From: Xenorhabdus miraniensis
Lineage (GTDB): Bacteria; Pseudomonadota; Gammaproteobacteria; Enterobacterales; Enterobacteriaceae
Length of the DNA stretch: 54,663 nucleotides
Assembly (NCBI RefSeq): GCF_002632615.1
Contig: NZ_NITZ01000008.1
Location: forward strand, 1 to 54,663
Direction of reading: 5' to 3'
Shown here one piece after another: positions 17,402 to 28,180 of the stretch. Under the pieces are notes generated by a model. That model saw only the letters and a program-made list of their open reading frames with translations, ran no database searches and was not told the origin of the DNA. Both the position numbers and the translations under genes were made by a program. Numbering within the stretch: the stretch's first letter is position 1; each line of letters opens with the position of its first letter.

Positions 17402-18463
17402 CTAATATGAGGTCAGTCTATTTATAGCAATGCTTACATGACGATCTTTAAACAATGACAATTTCCGTGCAGCCGCTTTAGTACCACCTTTCCAATGGCT
17501 CAGGCCTTTTTTAATTGACTCAATATTGTTGTCACATTTTTCTTTGTACAGGAGCCAATCGACTGTGGCTAATAGCTCCATGCCATAGGGAGACTCAAAC
17601 CCTTCGATGAGTTCTGCGGTTTTTTCTAATACAGATAAGTAATCTTTAGCCTCGGTTCTCAAATAATCCTGAAGCTTTTCTTTCTTTGCGTCATTAAATC
17701 GTATTACATCCAGCGGATCACTATCAGGGATACGCTTATCAGAACAAAGGTAGCTACCATCCAATGCGTTGAGTAAATATATTAAATTGTGAGCATATGG
17801 CCCATAGTTATTTGCTTTAAACTTAAGCTTTAGAATGTCTGGAAGGCCTTGTTTTTCAAGTTCTCTAGCAAGAAACCAAGCTAGTTTCTGAATCTCGAGT
17901 AAGCTACATTCCATACCTAAAATCCAGTAACGGCGAACAAGTTCCGCGATCATGGCTCGAACTGGAGTCAATACGTCAACGCCTTTCTTTTTACTGACAT
18001 TTTGGTATTGAGTAGTAGGTTCGTAAATATAGATGTTTACATCATCCAGAGATGATAATGTTGACTCGATCTTTGATTTTACATCTACCCAACTAAGACC
18101 ACCATTACCAGCTCCTAAAGGGGGAATAGCAATAGATTTGACGTTATTCTCGATAATCCATTTTTTAAGATCATTTAACCCTTGAACAATCCATTCCATC
18201 TTAGAAGGAAAGCGCCAATGCTGCTTGGTTGGGAAGTTAACGATCCATTGAGGGCTAACCAATTCCTCTGTTTTCGTGACAAACATTTTTCCGGTATTAA
18301 CTTCACCTGATTTGCAGGCTTTTGCATACAAAGCCATATTCAAAGGGAAACGTTCTTTAAACATTAAAGCAATTCCTTTTCCCATAACGCCTACTGTATT
18401 GACTGTATTGACTAATGCTTCCACATCAGCATCAAGTAAGTTGCCTGTTGAGTAATGAATCAT
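17402..18463 (-). CDS. darG: DarG antitoxin, macrodomain DNA ADP-ribosylglycohydrolase
   Basis: A 353-residue antitoxin of the DarTG family. The N-terminal macrodomain (about residues 1-155) shows [20 protein letters not shown] and [13 protein letters not shown], the ADP-ribose-binding loops. It removes ADP-ribose from thymidine bases in DNA. The C-terminal helical domain (about 165-353, from [16 protein letters not shown]) is the part known to bind and neutralise DarT. It closely resembles DarG of enteropathogenic E. coli in both domains. The start at 18463 overlaps the darT stop (ATGA), so the antitoxin is translated after the toxin. It is intact. Confidence 0.92.
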   Translation of the reverse strand: MIHYSTGNLLDADVEALVNTVNTVGVMGKGIALMFKERFPLNMALYAKACKSGEVNTGKMFVTKTEELVSPQWIVNFPTKQHWRFPSKMEWIVQGLNDLKKWIIENNVKSIAIPPLGAGNGGLSWVDVKSKIESTLSSLDDVNIYIYEPTTQYQNVSKKKGVDVLTPVRAMIAELVRRYWILGMECSLLEIQKLAWFLARELEKQGLPDILKLKFKANNYGPYAHNLIYLLNALDGSYLCSDKRIPDSDPLDVIRFNDAKKEKLQDYLRTEAKDYLSVLEKTAELIEGFESPYGMELLATVDWLLYKEKCDNNIESIKKGLSHWKGGTKAAARKLSLFKDRHVSIAINRLTSY

Positions 18464-19110
18464 GAAAAATACCACCCCGGTCTCGCGATCACTTCAACAT
18501 CATGACCAGATTGTTTAATTAACTCTTTTAAGTATTGCTTATCTTTCTCGGAATAACACACGATACCAATGAAAGCCTCTATTGGGCAATGATTGTGTAT
18601 GAGTGCTTCAGCTTGATAACGTTCAAATTTAGCAGGATCATCAGGATCTCTTTTAAAATCTTTTGATTGAATAATTTCCCAATCAATTTTGTCCAGATCT
18701 GCGATATCAGAGTAAAAATTCGACCACATGTAGTAAGCATGACTATCAGTAAAAATAAAGGGAATATCCATTTCAGTTAATTTATGCAAACTGGAAACAA
18801 GGATAACTATCTCACTATTATCTCTTCGCTTTATTCCTCCCCAACCGCTGTGTATGTTTTTAAACATGGGAGAAAAAGGTGTGAAGTAAAACGGAATGTA
18901 ATCGTTCAGTGTTCCTTCTGGAGAAATGGGTACGGGATGGTTCGCTCTTTTCGATATTAGCTCTGGATTACCAATATCTATCCAATTTTCTGACCTTGTA
19001 TCACTATTCCCAGCGAAAAAACCATTTTGAAGAATCCATGGCAAGTTATCTCTGTGAACAATTCGCCAAATCAACGCTTTCTTGGGATTTAGGCTTTTTT
19101 TATAGTTCAT
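18460..19110 (-). CDS. darT: DarT toxin, DNA-thymidine ADP-ribosyltransferase
   Basis: A 216-residue NAD-dependent toxin that modifies thymidine in single-stranded DNA, blocking replication. Family members can act as phage defence. It closely matches E. coli DarT from [17 protein letters not shown] to the end GWYFS. The catalytic Glu is in [10 protein letters not shown] (E168 here). [10 protein letters not shown] and [15 protein letters not shown] form the NAD pocket and substrate loop. The start is chosen at the Met before [10 protein letters not shown] by family length. Upstream in-frame ATGs at 19122 and 19167 are possible and no start has a strong ribosome site, which may keep toxin output low. 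The gene is intact. Confidence 0.92.
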   Translation of the reverse strand: MNYKKSLNPKKALIWRIVHRDNLPWILQNGFFAGNSDTRSENWIDIGNPELISKRANHPVPISPEGTLNDYIPFYFTPFSPMFKNIHSGWGGIKRRDNSEIVILVSSLHKLTEMDIPFIFTDSHAYYMWSNFYSDIADLDKIDWEIIQSKDFKRDPDDPAKFERYQAEALIHNHCPIEAFIGIVCYSEKDKQYLKELIKQSGHDVEVIARPGWYFS

Positions 19111-19448
19111 GTTAGTGACCATTACGGAAAAAAGCAGGTGGAATATTGATATACCGAAACACACCATATCACCCTATATGAAAATTTGCATTCATATCAA
19201 CATACTGGTATCTGCTGATAAATTACATCCTTTAGCCCGGAAAACGCCTCAATATAGAGGTTATTCTTAAATTAACTCTCGCGCAAATATGCGAACATAA
19301 GAGCCGTATAGATAGATTTTCCCTCTATTTCCCTAAAATACTCGTAAATGTAGGTAAATCTTTGGAACTTAGTGCTATTGGGAATTAAACTTAATAAGTT
19401 TTGTTGTTATGAATTTTATTGTTGACCTCAAAAATAAAGGAACCATCA
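19111..19448. other. darT-ppiA divergent intergenic region
   Basis: AT-rich spacer expected to carry the darTG promoter (minus) and the ppiA promoter (plus). It is also where the polA-engB block joins the ppiA-crp block. I see no attachment site, tRNA fragment, IS end or extra gene. Confidence 0.4.
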
Positions 19449-20015
19449 ATGTTTAAACGTATTTTTGTGTCGCTTATGACTGCATGTGCTATCAGTGCAG
19501 TGGCTGTTCCAGCATTGGCTGCCGAAACTCACGTGAAGCTGGTGACATCAGCCGGAGAAATCGAAATTGAGTTGGACAGCAACAAGGCTCCAATTACCAC
19601 CAGGAATTTTGTTGAGTATGTCAATGAGGGATTTTATAACAACACTATTTTTCATCGTGTTATTCCCGGCTTTATGATTCAGGGTGGTGGTTTCACAAAA
19701 GATATGAAGCAAAAAACCACCAGAGCGCCAATTAAGAATGAAGCAGATAATGGTTTGCGTAATCTGCGTGGCACTATCGCCATGGCACGTACCGCAGATA
19801 AAGACAGTGCGACCAGCCAGTTTTTCATTAACGTGACTGATAATGCTTTCCTTGACCACGGTCAGCGTGATTTTGGTTATGCCGTCTTTGGTAAAGTCGT
19901 AAAAGGGATGGATGTCGTGGATAAAATTTCTCAGGTCAAAACAGAAAATGTTGGGCCCTACCAAAACGTACCTGTGAAACCTATTGTGATTTTGTCAGCC
20001 AAGGTTGAGTCTTAA
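19449..20015 (+). CDS. ppiA: Periplasmic peptidyl-prolyl isomerase A (cyclophilin)
   Basis: A 188-residue periplasmic cyclophilin (E. coli PpiA 190) with the signal peptide [20 protein letters not shown] ending near ALA. The catalytic core is [21 protein letters not shown], with [20 protein letters not shown] and [14 protein letters not shown] following. It assists folding of exported proteins. ATG 19449 is preferred because AAAGGAA lies about 10 bases upstream and the signal peptide follows directly. The usual downstream genes yhfG and fic are absent. Confidence 0.94.
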   Translation: MFKRIFVSLMTACAISAVAVPALAAETHVKLVTSAGEIEIELDSNKAPITTRNFVEYVNEGFYNNTIFHRVIPGFMIQGGGFTKDMKQKTTRAPIKNEADNGLRNLRGTIAMARTADKDSATSQFFINVTDNAFLDHGQRDFGYAVFGKVVKGMDVVDKISQVKTENVGPYQNVPVKPIVILSAKVES

Positions 20016-20335
20016 TCGTTTTAGCAAGAGGTAATTCGGTATTCGGGTAATCATTATTGATTGTTTGAATACCGTTCGTGTTCTCTCCCATCTTCCTTTC
20101 TCCACCGTTGTATACTGTAGTATAAGTAACATAAGTATAAGTAACATAGTGATATAAGTGACTTAGCTGGTTAGGGATTCTCTGTGCCACTATTTTAAAA
20201 ATCCTTCTGTGGTATGATAACTCCCCCGTTGCCGTTGATACTGCTTTACCTGATTTTACCGTAATACAGAATGAATAATGCCCCCAATGGGGTAGGGCAA
20301 CTTATAATACTATAAAATCAGTAGGATATACTCCT
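20016..20335. other. ppiA-pabA intergenic region, fic-yhfG absent
   Basis: E. coli and relatives carry yhfG and fic between ppiA and pabA. Here there is only 320 bp without a plausible gene. It holds a 15-bp tandem repeat at 20119-20148 and, near the pabA start, a small GC-rich inverted repeat (GCCCCCAATGGGG at about 20280-20292). Minus-strand open frames here have no family resemblance. Confidence 0.5.
20119..20148. repeat. 15-bp perfect tandem repeat
   Basis: AGTATAAGTAACATA is repeated in direct succession (20119-20133, 20134-20148), followed by a degenerate third copy (GTGATATAAGTGACT). It lies in the ppiA-pabA spacer. Confidence 0.85.
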
Positions 20336-20911
20336 ATGTTATTAATAATAGATAATTACGATTCTTTTACATTCAATTTATATCAATATTTTTGTGAATT
20401 AGGGACAGAGGTTTTAGTTAAACGTAATGATGAGTTACAGCTTGAAGATATTGAAAAATTAGCACCCACACATTTAGTGATTTCTCCCGGGCCTTGTACG
20501 CCAAATGAAGCAGGGATTTCTCTGGAGGCGATTTCACATTTTGCCGGGAAACTGCCTATTTTGGGCGTGTGTTTGGGGCATCAGGCGATAGGTCAGGCTT
20601 TTGGTGCCAGCGTTGTCAAAGCCCGTGAAGTGATGCATGGAAAAACTTGCTTGCTCCACCATTGTCAGCAAGGGGTATTTAAGGGGTTGGATCATCCACT
20701 GACCGTCACACGCTATCACTCGCTGGTTATTGCTGCTGAAACCCTTCCTGCGTCATTTGAAGTGACGGCATGGAGTCAGCGCAATGGCGATGTAGATGAA
20801 ATTATGGGAATACGTCATCGTACTTTGCCACTGGAAGGGGTGCAATTCCACCCGGAAAGTATTCTTAGTGAGCAGGGACATGAGTTATTGAATAATTTCC
20901 TTAAGTATTAG
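20336..20911 (+). CDS. pabA: Aminodeoxychorismate synthase glutaminase component PabA
   Basis: A 191-residue class I glutamine amidotransferase (E. coli 187). It supplies ammonia to PabB for 4-amino-4-deoxychorismate, the precursor of p-aminobenzoate and folate. The N-terminal motif [19 protein letters not shown], the nucleophile elbow [15 protein letters not shown] (Cys about 80) and the catalytic His-Glu in [11 protein letters not shown] are all present. A TrpG-like anthranilate synthase subunit shares these motifs, but the argD-crp neighbourhood supports PabA. Confidence 0.93.
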   Translation: MLLIIDNYDSFTFNLYQYFCELGTEVLVKRNDELQLEDIEKLAPTHLVISPGPCTPNEAGISLEAISHFAGKLPILGVCLGHQAIGQAFGASVVKAREVMHGKTCLLHHCQQGVFKGLDHPLTVTRYHSLVIAAETLPASFEVTAWSQRNGDVDEIMGIRHRTLPLEGVQFHPESILSEQGHELLNNFLKY

Positions 20912-21012
20912 TCAGGTATTATCGGTTATCCCTCACTCGTTTTTTTATTTGCCTCTAATTGATTTTTTATTCATATTTAGTGACTATTATTTCACTTCGG
21001 TGTGGCAAATAG

Positions 21013-22245
<1,233 letters not shown>

Positions 22246-22313
22246 TAAATGATTAGACTACAACACGCCCTAATAAATAGTTGAATCAATAAAATAACGG
22301 CCGGGAAAAGCAA

Positions 22314-22352
22314 CAAAAAAAGCCAGTGCGGATGTATTAAATTGCACTGGCT
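22314..22352 (-). terminator. crp terminator
   Basis: AGCCAGTGC (22321-22329) pairs with GCACTGGCT (22344-22352). On the minus strand the stem is followed by a T-run (complement of A at 22314-22320). It terminates crp and could stop argD transcripts from the other side. Confidence 0.88.
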
Positions 22353-22373
22353 GAATTTCAGGGTTGTCGGGAA

Positions 22374-23006
22374 CTAACGTGTTCCATAAACAACAATGGT
22401 TTTACCATGTGCGGAGATCAGGTTTTGATCTTCCAGCATTTTAAGAATGCGACCAACTGTTTCACGGGAGCAACCCACAATCTGCCCAATTTCCTGACGG
22501 GTAATTTTGATTTGCATACCATCAGGGTGAGTCATGGCATCAGGCTGTTTAGCCAGATTGAGCAGCGTCTGGGCGATACGGCCTGTAACATCCAAAAAGG
22601 CCAGATTACCTACTTTTTCGGAAGTTGTTTGTAGACGACTTGCCATCTGAGCAGATAAACGCATCAGAATGTCAGGATTAACCTGAATTAACTGGCGAAA
22701 TTTCTTGTAGGAAATTTCAGCCACTTCACAGGCGCTTTTGGCTCGCACCCATGCAGTACGTTCTTGCCCCTCTTCAAATAATCCAAGTTCACCAATGAAA
22801 TCCCCTTGATTTAAATAAGAGAGGATCATTTCTTTACCTTCTTCATCTTTTATTAGAACAGCAACCGAACCTTTAACAATGTAGTAAAGCGTTTCTGCTT
22901 TCTCACCTTGATGAATAAGCGTGCTCTTGGATGGATATTTGTGAATATGGCAGTGTGACAAAAACCATTCAAGAGTAGGGTCTGTTTGTGGCTTGCCGAG
23001 AACCAT
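22374..23006 (-). CDS. crp: cAMP receptor protein
   Basis: A 210-residue global regulator, nearly identical to E. coli CRP from [20 protein letters not shown] to KTIVVYGTR. The cAMP-binding residues are in [20 protein letters not shown], and the recognition helix is in [15 protein letters not shown] few conservative differences are visible (Thr for Ser in GQERTAW, SRLQTTS for RRLQVTS). It controls carbon catabolite responses. Within this window lsr, murPQ and spf are plausible targets from known enterobacterial biology. Confidence 0.98.
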   Translation of the reverse strand: MVLGKPQTDPTLEWFLSHCHIHKYPSKSTLIHQGEKAETLYYIVKGSVAVLIKDEEGKEMILSYLNQGDFIGELGLFEEGQERTAWVRAKSACEVAEISYKKFRQLIQVNPDILMRLSAQMASRLQTTSEKVGNLAFLDVTGRIAQTLLNLAKQPDAMTHPDGMQIKITRQEIGQIVGCSRETVGRILKMLEDQNLISAHGKTIVVYGTR

Positions 23007-23498
23007 TCGCTTTATCCTCTGTTGTTATTTCTGCCTTTATGATGTGAGAAACAGATGGTTTCTCTTCAGGCTAGCTTTATAAAGTCAATAGCTTAACATA
23101 TTAACTTGCTGAAAAACTGACAAGCGGGAATTTTATATGGATTATAAGGATGCCAAAGTGATGGCATATTGATCTCACCCCATATAACTTGCCAATCTCG
23201 CTTGTAACCTTGTTTGTAACACAGGAAAACGTTTCTGTCTTCCCCTGTATCGCTTCAGCATATTAAACTGGTTGCCAGATTACCAGAAATCTGTTTAGAG
23301 AGGTTATTTTATTGACAATGTATTTATTAATTCTGGACAGCGTTTCCGTTGTGATGAACTTTATGTAGCTTCATTGTTCTGGCTAAAACTGATTTTTATC
23401 AGCCACTTTATTATTGTAAGAATGACTTATTTATTTAAATAAAACAGACAACATTATTTTTTGTTGCCTGCTTTATTTAAAATAAAAAGCAGTTTACG
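23007..23498. other. crp upstream region, yhfA absent
   Basis: This 492-bp spacer lies between the crp start and the 3' end of prkB. E. coli carries yhfA here; no such gene is seen. It should hold the crp promoter. A terminator for prkB is at its right end. No other gene or RNA is supported. Confidence 0.5.
23435..23470 (-). terminator. prkB terminator
   Basis: On the minus strand CAGGCAACA (complement of 23462-23470) pairs with TGTTGTCTG (complement of 23444-23452), with one internal mismatch, and is followed by TTTTATTT. It lies about 30 bp after the prkB stop. Confidence 0.7.
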
Positions 23499-24368
23499 TC
23501 ATGAAATTTTTTGGCCTTCCAGTAATTGCTTAACAATCGGCGCCATAATTAACTCCATCGCCAGTCCCATTTTCCCACCCGGAACAACAATGGTATTTAT
23601 ACTGGAAATAAATGAACCCTGAAGCATTGCCAGTAAATATGGAAAATCAATTTGAGTTAGGCCACGGAAACGAATCACGATAAAACTTTCGTCCAGTGAT
23701 GGAATAGCCTTGGCAGAGAAGGGGTTAGATGTATCAACCGTGGGAACGCGCTGGAAATTTATGTGAGTGCGTGAAAACTGGGGGGTGATATAGCGGATAT
23801 AGTCATCCATTGAGCGGACAACGGAATCCATAACGGCTTCTCTGGAATGCCCGCGTTCGCTGGTGTCACGGATGAGTTTCTGTATCCATTCAAGGTTAAC
23901 GATAGGCACAACACCAATCAACAGGTCAACATGGCTGGCGACATTGTGTTGTGGCGTGACAACACCGCCATGCAGACCTTCATAAAACAGGATATCTGTA
24001 TTTGATGGCAGGGGTTCCCACGGTGTGAAAGTGCCTGGTACTTGATTATAGGGTACCGCTTCATCGTAGGTATGGAGGTATTTTCGACAGCGCCCGCTGC
24101 CTGTTTCACCATAATCAGAAAATGTTTTTTCCAGCATGCTGAAATCATTGGCTTCTGGCCCAAAGTAACTGATATGCCTGCCCTGTTCTCTCGCTTTGCG
24201 GATCTCAGCATCCATTTCAGGACGAGTGTAACGATGGAAACTATCCCCTTCAATGGTTGCGGCAGTCGCGCCAATTTGCTGGAAAATCTTGCGAAATGCC
24301 ACACTGGTGGTCGTTGTTCCTGCTCCACTGGAGCCAGTAATTGCAATGACAGGATGTTTGGCAGACAT
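23499..24368 (-). CDS. prkB: Phosphoribulokinase-like protein PrkB
   Basis: A 289-residue P-loop kinase, the same length as E. coli PrkB (YhfF region), of the phosphoribulokinase/uridine kinase family. Its physiological substrate is not established and no Calvin cycle is implied. Walker A is VIAITGSSGAGTTTTSVAF, followed by EGDSFHRYTRPEMD and FYEGLHGGVVTPQHNVA. The ATG at 24368 has AAGGAG 7 bases upstream, so six in-frame codons further upstream are excluded. It lies downstream of yheU. Confidence 0.93.
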   Translation of the reverse strand: MSAKHPVIAITGSSGAGTTTTSVAFRKIFQQIGATAATIEGDSFHRYTRPEMDAEIRKAREQGRHISYFGPEANDFSMLEKTFSDYGETGSGRCRKYLHTYDEAVPYNQVPGTFTPWEPLPSNTDILFYEGLHGGVVTPQHNVASHVDLLIGVVPIVNLEWIQKLIRDTSERGHSREAVMDSVVRSMDDYIRYITPQFSRTHINFQRVPTVDTSNPFSAKAIPSLDESFIVIRFRGLTQIDFPYLLAMLQGSFISSINTIVVPGGKMGLAMELIMAPIVKQLLEGQKIS

Positions 24369-24446
24369 GAACAGACTCCTTATCAATAAAAATTGAGTTA
24401 TCTTTATTTTAATCAGATGGTTAGCGTGAATAAAACAAGTCAGGCT

Positions 24447-24665
24447 TTATGGGCGGAACATCTCTTTGGGCATGATATTGACGGTTTCATGTAACTCAGA
24501 CCATACCAGCAGAACCTCACCTCGTTCAAGTTGGCGTTTAATATCCTGTACTTTTTGTTCAAGTGTTTTTTCTTGTTCGCCGTAATCTGTGCCTTCCCGC
24601 AAGACAAAACTTTCTATCAGGTTAAGTAGTGTTTCGGTTTCCAGTTGTTGCCACGGAATTATCAT
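24447..24665 (-). CDS. yheU: YheU family protein (UPF0270)
   Basis: A 72-residue protein of unknown function, the normal length of YheU. It begins [20 protein letters not shown] and includes VLREGTDYG, the family signature. It precedes prkB as in E. coli. On its upstream side the expected yheT and yheS are replaced by a 17-kb accessory island. Yet yheS itself is intact at the other end of that island. Confidence 0.93.
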   Translation of the reverse strand: MIIPWQQLETETLLNLIESFVLREGTDYGEQEKTLEQKVQDIKRQLERGEVLLVWSELHETVNIMPKEMFRP

Positions 24666-24776
24666 TGTGAGTGTTCCTGATGATGTTGTAATGGTTAGTC
24701 ATCTTGTATGTGGAATAACATACTGTTATTTTTCTTGAAAGGAAATGTTAACCATTTGGGTGAGGGGAATCTACCC

Positions 24777-25382
24777 ATGACTGTAAGCCTGATCTTATCT
24801 CTCAGTACGTTTATGTTTATCTCCGCAGTGACGCCGGGTCCAAACAATATGTTGTTGACATCATCGGGTGCCAATTTTGGTATTCGTCGCTCCATTCCGC
24901 TTTGCTTGGGTATTGTTCTGGGGATGCAGACAATTCTGTTATTGTCCGCTTTTGGTGTCGCGGCGTTGTTACTGATTTATCCTGCCATACATACCGGCCT
25001 CAAAGTGCTTGGTAGCCTGTACTTACTCTGGTTAGCCTGGAAAACAGCGACTTCGCATTATAAGCGTTTGGATACTTCAACGCCGTCAATGCCACCTATC
25101 AAAATTTATCAGGGGTGGCTGTTGCAGTTCCTGAATCCCAAAACATGGCTGATGGGATTGGGAGCGGTCAGTAGCTACAGTCTGGCAGGAGAACAATATG
25201 GCTACTCCATTTTAACCATTAGCATAGTGATGTTACTTTCCAGCATTATCGCAGGTGCAATCTGGCTTATGCTCGGTTCATTGATTGGCCGATTGCTGCG
25301 AAGCCGTCACTCGTGGTTTATGTTCAATATTGCAATGGGTATTCTGACCGCCGCTTGTGTGCCCTTAATATGGTTAAATTAA
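24777..25382 (+). CDS. LysE/RhtB family amino-acid exporter
   Basis: A 201-residue inner-membrane protein with about six hydrophobic segments. The N-terminal family motif ISAVTPGPNNMLLTSSGANF is clear, as is LQFLNPKTWLMGLGA in the middle. Members export amino acids or derivatives; the substrate here is unknown. The ATG at 24777 is supported by GAGGGG about 10 bases upstream and by the family N-terminus. An in-frame extension to 24708 is not conserved. It opens the accessory island and is convergent with murP. Confidence 0.85.
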   Translation: MTVSLILSLSTFMFISAVTPGPNNMLLTSSGANFGIRRSIPLCLGIVLGMQTILLLSAFGVAALLLIYPAIHTGLKVLGSLYLLWLAWKTATSHYKRLDTSTPSMPPIKIYQGWLLQFLNPKTWLMGLGAVSSYSLAGEQYGYSILTISIVMLLSSIIAGAIWLMLGSLIGRLLRSRHSWFMFNIAMGILTAACVPLIWLN

Positions 25383-25398
25383 GGCTGGTCTGGCTGAA

Positions 25399-26850
25399 TC
25401 AGTCCAGATCAATATTTTTGCTCCCGAAGAATATCGTCAGCATAAAGCCAGCGATATAAGCGACAATCAGCCCTGCACCATATATGGCCATCCCGGTAAA
25501 TATACCGCTGTTGGATGTCATTAAGGGCAGGGCGACCAGCCCGGAAGGGCCGAAAACACTATTTAACCCGACCGGCCAGCCCCACCAGGCAATCAGGCCG
25601 ATAAAAAATCCCCCTGCCGCCCCACCGAGACAAGCGGTGACAAAAGGCTTTACGCGGGGGAGGGTGACACCATAGATCAAGGGCTCCCCAATCCCCAGAA
25701 AGCCCGGAATGATGGCACCTTTAATTTGAGTGCGAAGCAATGAGCCTTTTTTGGCTTTCACATATAACGCCAGCGCAGAACCTACCTGACCGGCTCCTGC
25801 CATTGCCAGAATGGGAAACAGAGAGTTGAATCCTTGTGCATCCATCAAGGCAAAATAGACAGGAACGAAGCCCTGATGCACGCCAAACATGACCGCGATT
25901 AAGAACAATCCCGCCAGAACAGCCGTACCGAATGGGTTGCCATTCAAATTCATAAACAGCCATGACATCGCAGTAAATAAGTAACTGCCGACGGGCATAA
26001 TAATGATAAAGGCAACGGCTCCCATGATAAGCAGGGTGATAGCGGAAGTCAGGATCATATCCAGATCAGATGGCATGATTCTGCGGATCTGTTTTTCTAC
26101 CCAGGCACCGAGAATACAGGCGATCAGCACACCAATAATATTGCCCCGGGGATCGATGGAAAAACCAAAAAAGTTGTTGATACCAGAATAGAAACCGCTG
26201 GTGGCTTCGGCGTTATAGCCCAGTACAAACAGGGATGCGATGATGGCACCGTTAACGCCTGATCCGCCAAAGGCTTTTTGTGCATTGTAGCCAATCAGGA
26301 TGCTCAGAAAACTGAACATGCCTTTGCTGAAGATTTTCATATAGCCGACCATTTCCACCAATATGGTGTTGGGATTTTCGGCTCCTTTGATAAAAACTTG
26401 CTCCAGCAAGGTAGCAAAACCTAATAACAGGCCAACGGCGATAAACCCGGGGATTAAGGGAGTAAAGATGGTGGCGAATTTAGCCAGAAATTTATGAACT
26501 GAGCTGGTTTGCTTTTCTTTAAGGTGTTTCTTGTTGGAAAGAGCAATCTCTTTCAGTGTGTCAGAATGTGGCTCTGAATGGCTGAGATGATGTGATTCAT
26601 TTAATAACGTATTCATCATGTCCGCCGCTATCTGGGCATTACCGGGGCCAAGGACAATCTGGAGTTGATCATCACTTTCTATGACACCTAATACCCCGAT
26701 AATTCTTTTTAATTTGGTCTTATCGACAAGTGAGTCATCGCGCAGAGTCAGTCTCAGGCGGGTCATGCAATTACCGCAGTGAGCAACATTACCTGCCCCG
26801 CCAATGGCGTGAAGTATTTCGACCAGTATGTCCTGATTAATTTTAGCCAT
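25399..26850 (-). CDS. murP: PTS N-acetylmuramic acid transporter EIIBC MurP
   Basis: A 483-residue phosphotransferase permease (E. coli MurP 474). The EIIB domain is at residues 1-80 with the phosphorylated Cys in [14 protein letters not shown] (Cys28). A linker of about 30 polar residues leads to an EIIC domain of about ten membrane segments with [20 protein letters not shown]. It imports MurNAc as MurNAc 6-phosphate and depends on a separate EIIA. The adjacent murQ supports MurNAc over a sucrose or trehalose assignment. The regulator murR is not in the neighbourhood. Confidence 0.88.
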   Translation of the reverse strand: MAKINQDILVEILHAIGGAGNVAHCGNCMTRLRLTLRDDSLVDKTKLKRIIGVLGVIESDDQLQIVLGPGNAQIAADMMNTLLNESHHLSHSEPHSDTLKEIALSNKKHLKEKQTSSVHKFLAKFATIFTPLIPGFIAVGLLLGFATLLEQVFIKGAENPNTILVEMVGYMKIFSKGMFSFLSILIGYNAQKAFGGSGVNGAIIASLFVLGYNAEATSGFYSGINNFFGFSIDPRGNIIGVLIACILGAWVEKQIRRIMPSDLDMILTSAITLLIMGAVAFIIIMPVGSYLFTAMSWLFMNLNGNPFGTAVLAGLFLIAVMFGVHQGFVPVYFALMDAQGFNSLFPILAMAGAGQVGSALALYVKAKKGSLLRTQIKGAIIPGFLGIGEPLIYGVTLPRVKPFVTACLGGAAGGFFIGLIAWWGWPVGLNSVFGPSGLVALPLMTSNSGIFTGMAIYGAGLIVAYIAGFMLTIFFGSKNIDLD

Positions 26851-26876
26851 TTTGAACCCCTTAAGAGAGGTAATGA

Positions 26877-27791
26877 TTATCGGTTTTTCGAGATAGCGAT
26901 AGCTGGCCGGATAAGCCCTTGGTGCTCTGCCAATAACACTTTGGCTTCTTCGGCACTGACGCCCGATAAAATCATCACAATTGCGGTTTTGCAGTGACCA
27001 TCACAGGCATTCAGGGCGTGTTCTGCTATTTCCCTGCTGCACTCAGTGGCTGCCATGACAATATTTTTCTGACGTTCGATTAATTTGGCATTGGTAGCTT
27101 CCACATCGACCATCAAATTTCCATATACTTTGCCAATGCGGATCATGGCACCTGTCGTAATCATATTCAGTACGAGTTTTTGTGCCGTACCTGCTTTCAT
27201 ACGGGAAGAACCTGTCACCACTTCCGGCCCCACGACAGGGGTGATAGCGATATCAGCCAATTGCACCATTGGGCTGTCTGGATTGCAACTGATGCAGGCT
27301 ACGGTGGCACCGACCGATTTGGCATATTCCATTGCGCCTAATACATAAGGCGTCCGACCGCTGGCAGCTATCCCCACCAGTACATCTCTTTGATTAAATT
27401 GTAGTGCCTTAAGATCATCTGTGCCTAATTGGCGATTATCTTCGGCATTTTCTACCGCTTTTAGAATAGCCTGATGCCCACCAGCAATTAATCCGACCAC
27501 TTGTTCTGGTCTTGTGCCATAAGTTGGGGGGCATTCACTGGCATCCAAAATACCTAAACGTCCGGATGTTCCCGCTCCGCTATAGATTAAGCGTCCACCT
27601 TGGCGAAAGGCTTCGGCGACTTTATCAACGACACCGGCAATTTGGGGCAGGGTTTTCTCAACGGCGATAGCGACTTTTTTATCTTCATCGTTGATAACGC
27701 GCAGCATATTGAGCGTCGATAACTGATCAATACAGGTACTGGCGGGATTGCGACTTTCAGTCACCATTTTGCTCAAGTCAATTTTCATCAT
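26877..27791 (-). CDS. murQ: N-acetylmuramic acid 6-phosphate etherase MurQ
   Basis: A 304-residue SIS-domain lyase (E. coli 298). It cleaves the lactyl ether of MurNAc 6-phosphate to give GlcNAc 6-phosphate and D-lactate in cell-wall recycling. Visible motifs are [40 protein letters not shown] and [16 protein letters not shown]. It precedes murP by 26 bp, so the two form an operon. Two ATGs are adjacent at the start; neither has a strong ribosome site. The upstream region holds a 19-bp tandem repeat. Confidence 0.94.
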   Translation of the reverse strand: MMKIDLSKMVTESRNPASTCIDQLSTLNMLRVINDEDKKVAIAVEKTLPQIAGVVDKVAEAFRQGGRLIYSGAGTSGRLGILDASECPPTYGTRPEQVVGLIAGGHQAILKAVENAEDNRQLGTDDLKALQFNQRDVLVGIAASGRTPYVLGAMEYAKSVGATVACISCNPDSPMVQLADIAITPVVGPEVVTGSSRMKAGTAQKLVLNMITTGAMIRIGKVYGNLMVDVEATNAKLIERQKNIVMAATECSREIAEHALNACDGHCKTAIVMILSGVSAEEAKVLLAEHQGLIRPAIAISKNR

Positions 27792-28174
27792 TTTTTTGCC
27801 GTTATGCCATGAGAAGTCAGGAAGTGATTTGATATCTATTGGGAACGATTGCGTATAAACGCCAGGCTATCGTACTAACAATTTGAGATAAAATATAGAC
27901 GCTATTTATTCAGTAGCATGAAAGGCATGCAGTCATTACTGCTAAGTTTCTATCTATAAATTAAGTTCCTATCTATAAATAATGACCACTAAAATATATT
28001 AAGAATAATAAGATTACTTTTGGTTATCAGGCAATAATAATTTTTCATTACGCATAATGATAAAACTTTTCCTAATGTATGTTAAGTGCATAGAAATATT
28101 GTTTTTTTTAAGTTTATCTGACGTCTAATACTTAAAAGCTGCTCAATGGCTCATATTTTATGAGGTGTTTATAT
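27792..28174. other. murQ-adhesin 1 divergent intergenic region
   Basis: AT-rich region that should contain the murQP promoter and the promoter of the first adhesin. It holds a 19-bp tandem repeat (27943-27980) and, from 27990 on, the start of the 3,820-bp duplication shared with the second adhesin. A small palindrome CATTACGCATAATG is at 28046-28059. E. coli has murR divergent from murQ; here no regulator gene is present. Confidence 0.6.
27943..27980. repeat. 19-bp tandem repeat upstream of murQ
   Basis: TAAGTTTCTATCTATAAAT (27943-27961) is followed by TAAGTTCCTATCTATAAAT (27962-27980), differing at one position. It lies between murQ and the first adhesin. Confidence 0.85.
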
Positions 28175-28180
28175 ATGGAC
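27990..28180. repeat. First copy of duplicated adhesin promoter region
   Basis: This region recurs at 31810-32000 at a constant offset of 3,820 bp and is almost identical in the two copies. It includes the CATTACGCATAATG palindrome, an 8-T tract and the ribosome site. The similarity continues into the coding sequences, so the duplicated unit includes both promoter and gene. Confidence 0.9.

Noticed and set aside
19981..20190. Minus-strand 69-codon frame in the ppiA-pabA spacer as a gene
   Set aside because: Its residues (repeated YVTYTYVTYT) come from the tandem repeat and it has no conserved features.
23007..23498. Small RNA or yhfA remnant upstream of crp
   Set aside because: No YhfA-like frame and no hairpin other than the prkB terminator could be supported.
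28101..28108. Eight-T tract before adhesin copy 1 as a phase-variation switch
   Set aside because: It is outside the coding region, is short, and is the same length in both copies, so there is no sign of variation.
28160..28174. Upstream ATG as the start of adhesin copy 1
   Set aside because: The GAGG ribosome site overlaps this codon, and in copy 3 the equivalent position is TTG. The ATG 15 bases downstream fits all three copies.
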